Counted from the first letter of the stretch, positions 6,268 through 13,099 are shown. The stretch: 14,980 bases of DNA from an uncultured Caryophanales bacterium (GCA_947165725.1 CAMVBL010000026.1:1-14980), one strand, 5' to 3'. The notes: a model not told the origin generated them from the letters alone. Made by a program: numbers and translations.

Positions 6268-6564
6268 TCATCTTTTTTTATACTTTGCCTTCAAATAATC
6301 TTTAATAGCCCGTTCTGACTTTGAAGAAGTCTTATATTTTCTAAACAAATATCCTTTAAATTTGTATTTGTCTTCCCTCACATATTTTCTAACATAGGCT
6401 ATCGAGCCATTTTTTGCCTTAGGATGAGGATCTTCTATAACGATAAAAGTATCCTTTGAAGGCTTAGAATGAGTAATGGGCAAATTTCTCCACTTCTTTT
6501 TATCCTTACTTTTTACCGAAATAGATGGGTGCCTTACTTTTCGATTCAGATAGAACTTAAACAT
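6268..6564 (-). CDS. Small, strongly basic protein of unknown function
   Basis: A 98-aa protein with 31 Lys/Arg against about 8 acidic residues, so very basic and probably nucleic-acid binding. It has no membrane segment or signal peptide. Visible blocks are a basic N-terminus (MFKFYLNRKVRHPS), LPITHSKPSKD, EDPHPKAKNGSIAYVRKYVR in the centre and a Lys-rich C-terminus. I do not recognise the family with confidence; the ITHS plus DPHPKAK pattern looks like a short Firmicutes orphan family. The frame opens earlier at 6594, but a GGAGG 6 nt before the ATG at 6564 fixes the start. It is isolated: a terminator precedes it, and the next gene has its own promoter. It could be a toxin-like or ribosome/RNA-binding protein, but nothing in the sequence proves either. 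Confidence 0.75.
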   Translation of the reverse strand: MFKFYLNRKVRHPSISVKSKDKKKWRNLPITHSKPSKDTFIVIEDPHPKAKNGSIAYVRKYVREDKYKFKGYLFRKYKTSSKSERAIKDYLKAKYKKR

Positions 6565-6655
6565 TTTATTCCTCCTATGAAATACTGCTCTCATTATTTA
6601 AATAGGAGTGAATTTGATAATTTGTCCAAAAAACTTGATGTTTTTCGAAAGAGCA

Positions 6656-6680
6656 ACAAAAAACAGGCTTATAGCCTGTT
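6656..6680 (-). terminator. Terminator of the pduL-TSCPD operon
   Basis: AACAGGCT (6662-6669) and AGCCTGTT (6673-6680) form an 8-bp stem with a 3-nt loop. On the minus strand it runs into six U residues (complement of 6658-6663). It sits 16 bases after the TSCPD gene stop. The plus-strand side has AATTTTTA and could also terminate weakly. Confidence 0.85.
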
Positions 6681-6696
6681 AATTTTTATAAGTTTT

Positions 6697-6951
6697 TCAC
6701 TTATTGTTCTCTAGCCCTATCGCTAGTTGGTCAGGACAAGATGTTTCGCCTGTTCTTGAACCACGGCACTTAATACCTTTGAGTTTGGCAATCACATCTT
6801 CAATCTTCATACCCTCGATTAAACGACATAAACCCTGCGTGTTACCCATGCAGCCCCCTACGATGGTTGCGTGCACTATCACACCATTTTCGTGTTCAAT
6901 AATCATTTCTCTTGAGCAGACGTTATTTGGTTTGAATGTGATCTTTTCCAT
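6697..6951 (-). CDS. TSCPD-domain protein (TIGR03905-like)
   Basis: An 84-aa protein that is essentially one TSCPD domain. Its hallmark TSCPDQLA lies near the C-terminus (about 71-78). Further cysteines occur in NNVCSREM (12), VGGCMGNTQGLCRL (34 and 42) and GIKCRGSRTGETSC (62, 72), a pattern suggesting metal or thiol chemistry. This domain is known from the C-terminal tail of class II ribonucleotide reductases and from small stand-alone proteins whose function is unknown. The start codon follows the pduL stop by 2 bases and has no Shine-Dalgarno sequence, so it is probably translated by coupling. A functional link to PduL is possible but unproven. Confidence 0.87.
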   Translation of the reverse strand: MEKITFKPNNVCSREMIIEHENGVIVHATIVGGCMGNTQGLCRLIEGMKIEDVIAKLKGIKCRGSRTGETSCPDQLAIGLENNK

Positions 6952-6953
6952 AA

Positions 6954-7526
6954 TTATTTAATTAATTTACCGTAAACAGTACCAGCGCAGCCAGCAGCAT
7001 TGCTTTCATCAGTATCGATGTGACAGGCTAAAGCAAAGTCATCTCTAACACGAACAACGACATCACCAAAGATTAAGCTTCTGCCTGGGCAGTTTACTTC
7101 TAATTTAACGATTTGACCGTTTTCAACGCCGAATTCAGCGGCATCAGCAGGTGTCATATGAATATGACGTTTAGCAACGATGCAGCCTTCCGCTAATTCG
7201 AGTTCACCAGCAGGACCAACTAATTTGATACCTGGGGTACCAGCTAAATCACCAGATTCTCTAATGACGGCTGGAACGCCTAATGTACGAGCATCAGTAG
7301 CGCTGACCTCGACTTGACCAGCTTTTCTGAAAGGTCCGAGGATGGAAACATTAGCAATTGTTTTCTTTGGACCAACGATGTCTAAACGTGAGAAACTGAC
7401 GAATTGACCTGGTTGAGATAATGGCGCTCTAACTTCTAACTTAGCATCAGCGCCAAATAATATTTTGAATTGTTCTTCTGTCACGTGAATGTGACGAGCA
7501 CTTGTTTCAACTAAAATTTCTTTCAT
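6954..7526 (-). CDS. pduL: PduL-type phosphate acyltransferase
   Basis: A 190-aa enzyme that interconverts acyl-CoA and acyl phosphate (propanoyl- or acetyl-phosphate). The PduL fold has two related beta-barrel domains. The visible metal-binding histidine motifs are SARHIHVT (RHIH at 11-14), AKRHIHMTPADA (RHIH at 120-123) and HIDTDESNAAG (169-179), the last being a family signature. Length is slightly below that of microcompartment PduL, and there is no encapsulation-type N-terminal extension, which suggests a cytosolic phosphotransacetylase for acetate/ATP formation. No microcompartment shell genes are in the window. AAGAAGG lies 7 nt before the ATG. TAGAAT at about 7563-7558 on the minus strand is a weak candidate -10 box. 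It is co-transcribed and translationally coupled with the TSCPD gene. Confidence 0.95.
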   Translation of the reverse strand: MKEILVETSARHIHVTEEQFKILFGADAKLEVRAPLSQPGQFVSFSRLDIVGPKKTIANVSILGPFRKAGQVEVSATDARTLGVPAVIRESGDLAGTPGIKLVGPAGELELAEGCIVAKRHIHMTPADAAEFGVENGQIVKLEVNCPGRSLIFGDVVVRVRDDFALACHIDTDESNAAGCAGTVYGKLIK

Positions 7527-7577
7527 GAAATTGCCTTCTTTCTTGCGAATAGTATTCTATCAAAGTTCTTCTTATTA

Positions 7578-7592
7578 TTCATTAAAAATGAA
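7578..7592. other. Hairpin in the pduL/mgtE divergent intergenic region
   Basis: TTCATT, AAA, AATGAA form a perfect 6-bp stem with a 3-nt loop between the divergent genes pduL and mgtE. It is AT-rich and could be an operator or chance. No M-box magnesium riboswitch is visible in this 129-base gap. Confidence 0.35.
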
Positions 7593-7609
7593 AATTATTT
7601 TATTTTTTG

Positions 7610-7637
7610 TTGCAATAATCTTTTTTGTGTGCAAAAT
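7610..7637 (+). promoter_or_regulatory. Possible promoter of mgtE
   Basis: TTGCAA (7610-7615), a 16-nt spacer and CAAAAT (7632-7637). Each box matches the consensus at four positions, so support is moderate. AAGGA about 7 nt before the ATG at 7656 serves as ribosome binding site. Confidence 0.35.
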
Positions 7638-7655
7638 TAAGGCAAGGAAAAAGAA

Positions 7656-9086
7656 ATGGAAGAAATCGTTGAAGAATTATTAACTGATCGCATACTTACC
7701 GCTGTTAAGAATCGCAACGCTAAAGAACTTAAGGAAATATTCGAAGTTACTCCTAACATCGATATTGCGGAAGCCTTAGACGAAGTTAAAGACGCTGCTG
7801 TTTTTCTTTATATCTTTAGAACAGTTAATAGTGAATACACTAGTGATTTCTTCACCGAATTAACAAATGAACAGCAAGAGATGATCATTAATGCTTTCAC
7901 TGATAAGCAATTAATTGAATTATTAGACAACTCCTTCGCTGACGATATCGTTGATACATTGGAAGAAATGCCTGCTAATGTCGTAGCCAGAGTCCTCAAA
8001 GCATGCCCTGCTGATTTAAGAAAAGACGTCAATAACCTTTTAAACTACAAAGATAACACTGCTGGTTCAGTTATGACCACTGAGTATCTTGATATGAAAG
8101 ATACCTTAACAGTCAAAGAAGCTTTAAAGATTATTCGTCAACGTGGTAAAGATGCAGAGACCGTTTATACAGTTTTCGTTAGAGACTCTAAACGTAATCT
8201 TTTGGGCACCATTAACTTGGATGATTTAATCTTTGCTAAAGATGATGAAATCTTAAGCGATGTCATGGACCGTGACTTTGTGACATGTAATGTTAATGAT
8301 GACCAAGAAGAAGTCGCTAATATGTTCAAACGTTACGACCTTAACGCTATGGCGGTTGTGAACAATGAAAACAAAATCATTGGTATCATCACCATCGATG
8401 ACGTGGTCGACATCATCGTTGAAGAAGCGACTGAAGATATCGCTCACTTAAATCAAATCTCCAACATGGATGAACCATATTTGAAGACTCCTGTTATTAA
8501 ATTGGTTTTAAAGTGTGTGCCATGGATTGTTGTCTTAATGGTTTTACAAGTGTTCTCAACTTTAGTCCTTTCTAAATTCCAAAACGCTATGCAAGTATTT
8601 GCTATTTTACCTGTTTTAGTACCATTATTAACTGATGCAGGTGGTAACGCTGGTGGCCAAACCACCACCCTTATCGTTCGTTCTATCTCTTTGGACGAAT
8701 TTGGAAGAGGCGACTTTAAGCGCGCTGTATGGAAAGAATTTAGAGTTGCCCTTTGTATCGCAGTCATTATTTCAGTTTTCGCTTTTGGTTTATTAATGTT
8801 AGAAATGGCAGTTGGTATTGCCGATGTGACAGGTCCTGCCGAAAAACTTGGAGTAAGTAAAATTTCTGCGATGTTAGTCACTGCTTCTTTAGTGGCTTGT
8901 ACATTATTTACCACAATGTTAGTAGCTAGATTAGTTGCATGTATGTTCCCATTCTTAGCCAAGAAGTTAAAACTTGATCCCGCCGTTGTTTGTGGTCCAT
9001 TCAACACCACCATTGTTGATGTTATTTCCTTATTGGTATATTTCTTCCTCTGGACATTTGTGTTCAGTCATATGCTAGGTCTTTAA
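7656..9086 (+). CDS. mgtE: Magnesium channel/transporter MgtE
   Basis: A 476-aa membrane protein for Mg2+ uptake. Order of domains: cytosolic N-domain of helical repeats (about 1-130), the conserved NYKDNTAGSVMTTEY linker (130-144), two CBS domains (about 137-258), a connecting helix, then five transmembrane helices from about 285. Pore motifs are LPVLVPLLTDAGGNAGGQTT (318-337) and DPAVVCGPFNTTIVDV (441-456); its final Asp corresponds to the pore aspartate of characterised MgtE. In the family, intracellular Mg2+ binds the N/CBS domains and closes the pore. Length is usual (about 450-480 aa). The next gene, a GtrA-like protein, begins 3 bases after the stop and is probably coupled. Confidence 0.97.
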   Translation: MEEIVEELLTDRILTAVKNRNAKELKEIFEVTPNIDIAEALDEVKDAAVFLYIFRTVNSEYTSDFFTELTNEQQEMIINAFTDKQLIELLDNSFADDIVDTLEEMPANVVARVLKACPADLRKDVNNLLNYKDNTAGSVMTTEYLDMKDTLTVKEALKIIRQRGKDAETVYTVFVRDSKRNLLGTINLDDLIFAKDDEILSDVMDRDFVTCNVNDDQEEVANMFKRYDLNAMAVVNNENKIIGIITIDDVVDIIVEEATEDIAHLNQISNMDEPYLKTPVIKLVLKCVPWIVVLMVLQVFSTLVLSKFQNAMQVFAILPVLVPLLTDAGGNAGGQTTTLIVRSISLDEFGRGDFKRAVWKEFRVALCIAVIISVFAFGLLMLEMAVGIADVTGPAEKLGVSKISAMLVTASLVACTLFTTMLVARLVACMFPFLAKKLKLDPAVVCGPFNTTIVDVISLLVYFFLWTFVFSHMLGL

Positions 9087-9089
9087 TTT

Positions 9090-9608
9090 ATGAATAAAAA
9101 AGAAAACATGTGGGAACTAGTTAAGTTCCTAATCACAGGGGTAGCATGCGCTGCCGCAGACTATTTTACCACCTCACTTTTCCTACGTATTTGCGCCGGA
9201 ATTCCTAGTGGTGTTGCTCAATCCGCAATCTCATTATTAGCGGGTTTTATCGTCGGTGTTATTTTAAACTACATTTTATCTACTTATTGGGTGTTTAAAG
9301 GTAAGCAAGATAAAGCCGTTACTAAGTCTACTAAGTTCATTATTTTATTTATCGTTTTTAGTGCAATTGCCTATGGCTTAAGTTTCTTAACATATGAAGG
9401 ATGCAGAATCTTATTCTCCCATGCACCAGGTGTGAATATTAACGAATGTAGCATCGACTACATCTTAAAGTTCCAATTCTGGGGAGACTTAGTCTTCTGG
9501 CTCTACACAGTGGCTTTTGTCTTAAAAACACTCGTTGGCTTGGTTTGGAATTATTTCACAAGGAAATACATTCTCTACAAACGTAAACCAGAACAAGTTC
9601 AAAAGTAA
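9090..9608 (+). CDS. GtrA-like four-helix membrane protein
   Basis: A 172-aa protein with four hydrophobic segments (about 10-32, 41-63, 82-102, 135-160) and basic ends. Motifs LVKFLITGVACAAADY near the N-terminus, LNYILSTYWVFKG after helix 2 and WNYFTRKYILYKRK at the C-terminus are characteristic of the GtrA family. GtrA proteins are thought to flip polyprenyl-phosphate-linked sugars for modification of surface polymers. The start follows the mgtE stop by 3 bases with only a weak AGGT upstream, implying translational coupling. It is followed by a terminator. The insert between helices 3 and 4 (about 103-134, with two Cys) is longer than usual. Pairing with mgtE may be operon convenience; a role with the next glycosyltransferase unit is more plausible. 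Confidence 0.9.
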   Translation: MNKKENMWELVKFLITGVACAAADYFTTSLFLRICAGIPSGVAQSAISLLAGFIVGVILNYILSTYWVFKGKQDKAVTKSTKFIILFIVFSAIAYGLSFLTYEGCRILFSHAPGVNINECSIDYILKFQFWGDLVFWLYTVAFVLKTLVGLVWNYFTRKYILYKRKPEQVQK

Positions 9609-9633
9609 ACAGTTTAATTAAGTTAGTAAAAAT

Positions 9634-9664
9634 CAGCACTTTCCTCGAGAAAATGCTGTTTTTT
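9634..9664 (+). terminator. Terminator of the mgtE-gtrA unit
   Basis: CAGCA, mismatch, TTT pairs with AAA, mismatch, TGCTG around a 7-nt loop (9634-9658), followed by six T residues. It separates this unit from the glycosyltransferase operon, whose -10 box follows at 9683. Confidence 0.8.
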
Positions 9665-9682
9665 AGTTATATTTAAGGTCAT

Positions 9683-9688
9683 TATAAT
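9683..9688 (+). promoter_or_regulatory. -10 box of the glycosyltransferase operon
   Basis: Perfect TATAAT ending 11 bases before the ATG at 9700. The -35 region falls in the terminator T-tract and is poor. Initiation about 7 nt downstream would leave a leader of about five bases; no Shine-Dalgarno sequence is seen. Confidence 0.6.
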
Positions 9689-9699
9689 AGTATTAAGCT

Positions 9700-10767
9700 A
9701 TGAAACTTAGAGTGGCCCTAGTCCCATCTTACGAACCTAATTCTGTTTTGTTGGATGTTGTAAATGAACTTTTAACAAACGATTTTAATGTGGTTGTGGT
9801 TAATGATGGAAGCGGTCCAAATTATAATGATGTCTTTTCTAGACTTCCTAGTGAGGTCCACTACTTAGCGTATGACACTAATCATGGTAAAGGCTATGCA
9901 TTGAAACATGGTTTGAAATACATTAGAGATAATTTCCAAGATTGTATTGTTGTGACATTAGATTCAGATGGACAACATCGTGTTTCTGACGCCGTGAGAA
10001 TTTGTGATGAATGCGAAAATCATGAAGAAAACACTTTGGTGTTAGGCAGTCGTATTTTTGATAAGAAAGCCCCATTTAAGAGTCGCTTTGGTAATTTCAT
10101 GGCGAGATTATCATTCTTAATTTCCACTCGCCATAAAATTTACGATACACAAACTGGTCTAAGAGCGTTTGATTATGGCCTACTAGATAGAATGATTGAT
10201 ATTAAGGGTGACCGTTATGAATATGAGATGAATGTCTTATTAGATGCGGTTAGAAATAATATTTCTGTTAAAGAAGTTAAGATTGAAACCATTTATATCG
10301 ATAACAATGCTGGCACCCACTACAATCCTTTTAAGGATACAATGAGAATTCTTTTCGAAGTATTGAAGTTCTCACTTTCTTCTTTAATTGGTTTTGGTGT
10401 TGATGTTGGCTTATTTGCGTTATTTACTTGGTTAGCTAAAACATATTTTGCAGATCCTACCACTGATGTATGGCAGTACTGGATTATTGGCTGTAATATT
10501 GCCGCAAGAATCATCAGTGCGTCTGTTAATTTCACTCTTAATTACATCTTTGTATTTAGGAGTAAGAAGAAAGTTTGGAAAGCATTATTGCAATATGCTG
10601 GTCTTGCCATATTCATTTTAACAATCAATACCTCACTAGTATGGTTATTGGTAAGCAAAGTGGGCATGTACGAAGTACTTGCGAAGATTATTGTAGAAGG
10701 TACAATGTTTATAGTTAGTTGGATTATTCAAAGACTATTTGTCTTTAGAAAGAAGAAAAAAGAGTGA
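9700..10767 (+). CDS. Family 2 glycosyltransferase fused to a GtrA domain
   Basis: A 355-aa protein. Residues 1-215 are a GT-A glycosyltransferase of the polyprenyl-phosphate (DPM1-like) type: VVVVNDGSG (31-39), TNHGKGYALKHG (60-71), TLDSDGQH with the metal-binding DxD (88-90), LGSRIF (115-120), DTQTGLRAF (149-157) and YEYEMN (173-178). Residues 216-350 hold four transmembrane helices of GtrA type ending in IIQRLFVFRKKKK. The fusion probably makes and translocates a lipid-linked sugar (undecaprenyl-phosphate hexose) for a surface polymer; the sugar is unknown. No Shine-Dalgarno sequence precedes the ATG and the -10 box is only 11 bases away, so translation may be leaderless. It overlaps the downstream glycosidase by four bases (GTGA). 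Confidence 0.93.
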   Translation: MKLRVALVPSYEPNSVLLDVVNELLTNDFNVVVVNDGSGPNYNDVFSRLPSEVHYLAYDTNHGKGYALKHGLKYIRDNFQDCIVVTLDSDGQHRVSDAVRICDECENHEENTLVLGSRIFDKKAPFKSRFGNFMARLSFLISTRHKIYDTQTGLRAFDYGLLDRMIDIKGDRYEYEMNVLLDAVRNNISVKEVKIETIYIDNNAGTHYNPFKDTMRILFEVLKFSLSSLIGFGVDVGLFALFTWLAKTYFADPTTDVWQYWIIGCNIAARIISASVNFTLNYIFVFRSKKKVWKALLQYAGLAIFILTINTSLVWLLVSKVGMYEVLAKIIVEGTMFIVSWIIQRLFVFRKKKKE

Positions 10768-11906
10768 AGAAGTTAGTTTTGCCTGTCATCTTTACTGTCG
10801 TAGGTGTTTGTTTTACTACCTACTCTTTTCTCGATACTTTCATTATTGTTAAGAACGCTAAGGCAGTAGATATTGACCATAACAGTGGCTTCTCGTTTGG
10901 AACGCCATCATCTTCTAAGCCATCTACTTCTTCAAGTAGCAACAACACCAGTTCTTCTAGCAATACCAGTAGTTCTTCATATAATTTTTCTAGTAGTAGT
11001 AATAATAGCAGTCAGAGTTCCACTCCGGTTGCCAATAAATATTATGAGAATTTAACAACCGAACAAATTGCGGCTTTATTTACTCCTGAAAAAGTATTTA
11101 GAGAAAGAGAACACTATTCTGATCCAGATATTTATATTGATATCACCACTCATAGAGATGATGCTGATACAACGACATATTATGTCGCTGACATAAGAAT
11201 TAATTCTCTTGGTTATTTTAAAACCGCTTTAGCCAAAGATACTTATGGCATGCATATCAAAGAAAGAACAAGTGATATTTGCAAGCGTAAAAAAGGTATC
11301 TTAGCAATTAACGGCGATACATATGGCGAACAAGAAGGTGGCTATGTTGTTAGAAACGGCTTGCCTTTAAGAGAAACTAAGAATCTTAATCGTATGAGAG
11401 GCACTACTTCTAAAGCGGAAGATTTAATTATCCGTGGAGATGGTACATTCGCGGTTATTGATGAAAGATATACTTCTTTCGAAGAAGTAACCGCACAAAA
11501 CCCATGGCAAGTCTTCTCGTTTGGTCCAGCGTTAGTTAAGGAAAACGAAGTTTCCGTTAATGAAAATGAAGAAGTTGGTGTTGCCTTAAGCGGTAATAGA
11601 AATCAAAGATGTGCGATTGGAATTATTGCTCCTAACCACTACTGCTTTGTAGTTTCTGATGGTAGAAATAGCGAAAGTAGCGGCATCTCATTATTCACTT
11701 TAGGAACAATCATGAAAAATCTACATTGTGAAACAGCTTATAACCTCGATGGAGGTGGCTCTGCAACAATGTATCTTGATGATGGTACAGGCAATGCAAA
11801 TAAATTAGGACATTTAGTAAATACACCAGGCCAATTGGAAGGTGATAAAACAGTTAAGCAAAGAGAGGTGAGCGACATTGTTTATATCGGAAAGAATCAA
11901 GCGTAA
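10764..11906 (+). CDS. Membrane-anchored phosphodiester glycosidase (NAGPA family)
   Basis: A 380-aa protein. An N-terminal hydrophobic segment (about 4-29) acts as signal or anchor. Residues 44-87 are a Ser/Asn/Thr-rich low-complexity linker, and about 100-376 is the NAGPA/phosphodiester glycosidase domain. Domain marks are ILAINGDTYG (179-188), FSFGPALV (251-258), RCAIGI (282-287), YNLDGGGSATMYLDDG (326-341) and REVSDIVYIG (367-376). The family cleaves sugar-1-phosphodiesters; in bacteria it is linked to surface glycan or teichoic-acid chemistry, though few members are characterised. The GTG start overlaps the previous stop (GTGA), implying coupling. The catalytic domain would be outside the cell, with the Ser-rich linker spanning the wall. 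The substrate is not known. Confidence 0.9.
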   Translation: MKKLVLPVIFTVVGVCFTTYSFLDTFIIVKNAKAVDIDHNSGFSFGTPSSSKPSTSSSSNNTSSSSNTSSSSYNFSSSSNNSSQSSTPVANKYYENLTTEQIAALFTPEKVFREREHYSDPDIYIDITTHRDDADTTTYYVADIRINSLGYFKTALAKDTYGMHIKERTSDICKRKKGILAINGDTYGEQEGGYVVRNGLPLRETKNLNRMRGTTSKAEDLIIRGDGTFAVIDERYTSFEEVTAQNPWQVFSFGPALVKENEVSVNENEEVGVALSGNRNQRCAIGIIAPNHYCFVVSDGRNSESSGISLFTLGTIMKNLHCETAYNLDGGGSATMYLDDGTGNANKLGHLVNTPGQLEGDKTVKQREVSDIVYIGKNQA

Positions 11907-12327
11907 CACTCTTAAGACTGCCTTTATCTATATTGGCATAACAATTTTTGTTGGCCTTTTTGGTGGTATATATGAAATGTTTAGTAATAATGTCTTTTCT
12001 CCTGCCATGTATTTAGCGTGGATTATCCCATGTACATTAGGCGCATTTGTGTATCTCGCCCTGGCTTTTCTTCCTTTGGAAAAAGTCCCAGGAATGGCTA
12101 CTGCGTGCGTATATAATTTCGGTGTAGCGATGCTCACCATCCGTTCGATTTTTATTGGTGTTATCGAAATTTATGGTACCACTAATAGAGTGATGCTCAC
12201 CATTTACACAGTCTTATCAATCGTCTTCCTAGTTATCGGAGGAGGGGCTTATCTAGCGATTTTCATATATTCATTCATACAAACTAGAAAGCATAAAAAT
12301 AGAAAAAAGAATGAAGAGGTGTATTAA
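11878..12327 (+). CDS. Four-helix integral membrane protein, unknown function
   Basis: A 149-aa protein with a basic N-terminus (SERIKRNTLK), four hydrophobic segments (about 13-35, 43-66, 78-98, 106-134) and a strongly basic C-terminus (QTRKHKNRKKNEE). No family was recognised. The TTG start lies inside the end of the glycosidase gene (29-base overlap). It is supported by AGAGAGGTGA (11862-11871) 6 nt upstream and by the lack of an ATG before the first helix. It is the third gene of the glycosyltransferase operon and may help translocate or anchor the same surface product. Its stop codon is within the terminator loop. Confidence 0.78.
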   Translation: MFISERIKRNTLKTAFIYIGITIFVGLFGGIYEMFSNNVFSPAMYLAWIIPCTLGAFVYLALAFLPLEKVPGMATACVYNFGVAMLTIRSIFIGVIEIYGTTNRVMLTIYTVLSIVFLVIGGGAYLAIFIYSFIQTRKHKNRKKNEEVY

Positions 12328-12345
12328 AAAACCTCTTTTATTTTT
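12314..12345 (+). terminator. Terminator of the glycosyltransferase operon
   Basis: AAGAGGT (12314-12320) and ACCTCTT (12331-12337) form a 7-bp stem with a 10-nt loop, followed by TTATTTTT. The stem starts inside the last codons of the 149-aa membrane-protein gene and its stop codon lies in the loop. Confidence 0.8.
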
Positions 12346-12393
12346 AAAAGAATAATCCTAAAATTAAATTACATAAGAAAGGGAAACTTCTAT

Positions 12394-12903
12394 ATGAAAA
12401 AAGTTTTACAATTCGCTGGCCTTATTTCTTTAGTATTGGGTGTGGTTGCTTTTATTTTAATGATGGCAACTCCAGCAGTCATTCAACCATTAGTTGGTGA
12501 TACACAAACAGTTTATGCTGGTACAACAGCAATCTTTGGTAAGACAGAAAGCACCATTTTAGGTGATGTCGTCACAAAACCATCAGTCTTAGCTTTAATC
12601 GGCTGGATTCTTCTCTTAGTTGCAATGATCATCGTTGCGTTAGGCGTTATCCTCCCATTATTCAAAGTTAAAGCATTAGAAAAATTCTCTGGTATTTTAG
12701 ACATCGTTGCATTGGCTTGCTTTGTCGTCGGTGGTATCTTCATGTTCTTAGTCGTTCCAACATTCTATGCTGCCAATGAATGGGATGTCGGTGATAAGAC
12801 ACAAATCGGTGCTGGTTGGGTTATCGGTGGTATCATTGCTATCATCGCTGGTGCATTCGCCATTTTACCAGCTGCCGCTGCTTTCTTCGGCAAAAAGAAA
12901 TAA
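12394..12903 (+). CDS. Four-helix membrane protein with a large outer loop
   Basis: A 169-aa protein with four hydrophobic segments (about 5-27, 66-90, 101-123, 141-165) and a loop of about 38 residues between helices 1 and 2 (AVIQPLVGDTQTVYAG onward), likely outside the cell. It ends in a basic GKKK. Its small-residue-rich helices recall tetraspan-like membrane proteins common in Tenericutes-type genomes. I do not recognise a named family. GAAAGGGA about 10 nt before the ATG is the ribosome binding site, and TAAAAT at 12359-12364 could be a -10 box. It is flanked by terminators on both sides and so is monocistronic. Confidence 0.85.
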   Translation: MKKVLQFAGLISLVLGVVAFILMMATPAVIQPLVGDTQTVYAGTTAIFGKTESTILGDVVTKPSVLALIGWILLLVAMIIVALGVILPLFKVKALEKFSGILDIVALACFVVGGIFMFLVVPTFYAANEWDVGDKTQIGAGWVIGGIIAIIAGAFAILPAAAAFFGKKK

Positions 12904-12923
12904 TTAAATAATTAATTAGCAAT

Positions 12924-12955
12924 AAAGAGTGTCAAAACGGCACTCTTTTTGTTTT
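12924..12955 (+). terminator. Terminator after the four-helix protein gene
   Basis: AAAGAGTG (12924-12931) and CACTCTTT (12941-12948) form an 8-bp stem with a 9-nt loop, followed by TTGTTTTG. Confidence 0.85.
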
Positions 12956-12968
12956 GTTTATTTTCTAC

Positions 12969-12998
12969 TTGTTTTTTATATCCTTATTATTTTACAAT
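12969..12998 (+). promoter_or_regulatory. Probable promoter of tRNA-Leu
   Basis: TTGTTT (12969-12974), an 18-nt spacer and TACAAT (12993-12998). The predicted start lies about ten bases before the mature tRNA. Confidence 0.5.
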
Positions 12999-13014
12999 AA
13001 TCAAGCAGTTTGAT

Positions 13015-13099
13015 GCGCGAGTGGCGGAACTGGTAGACGCGTACGTTTGAGGGGCGTATAGGATTCCCTGTGTGAGTTCGATTCTCATCTCGCGCACCA
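13015..13099 (+). tRNA. tRNA-Leu (anticodon GAG)
   Basis: An 85-nt class II tRNA with a long variable arm and encoded CCA. The acceptor GCGCGAG (13015-13021) pairs with CTCGCGC (13089-13095), followed by A and CCA. The anticodon stem TACGT (13042-13046) pairs with GCGTA (13054-13058, one G-U) around TTGAGGG, giving GAG at 13049-13051, which reads CUC/CUU leucine codons. The T arm GTGAG/CTCAT encloses TTCGATT. The extended variable arm is characteristic of Leu, Ser and Tyr tRNAs. It stands alone, with its own promoter and a terminator 11 bases downstream. Confidence 0.96.

Noticed and set aside
6704..6961. Plus-strand open frame of 85 codons opposite the TSCPD gene
   Set aside because: It is the antisense shadow of a gene with conserved TSCPD motifs.
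8453..9013. Long antisense frame (186 codons) inside mgtE
   Set aside because: Mirror of a conserved transmembrane coding region; no start signals or recognisable protein.
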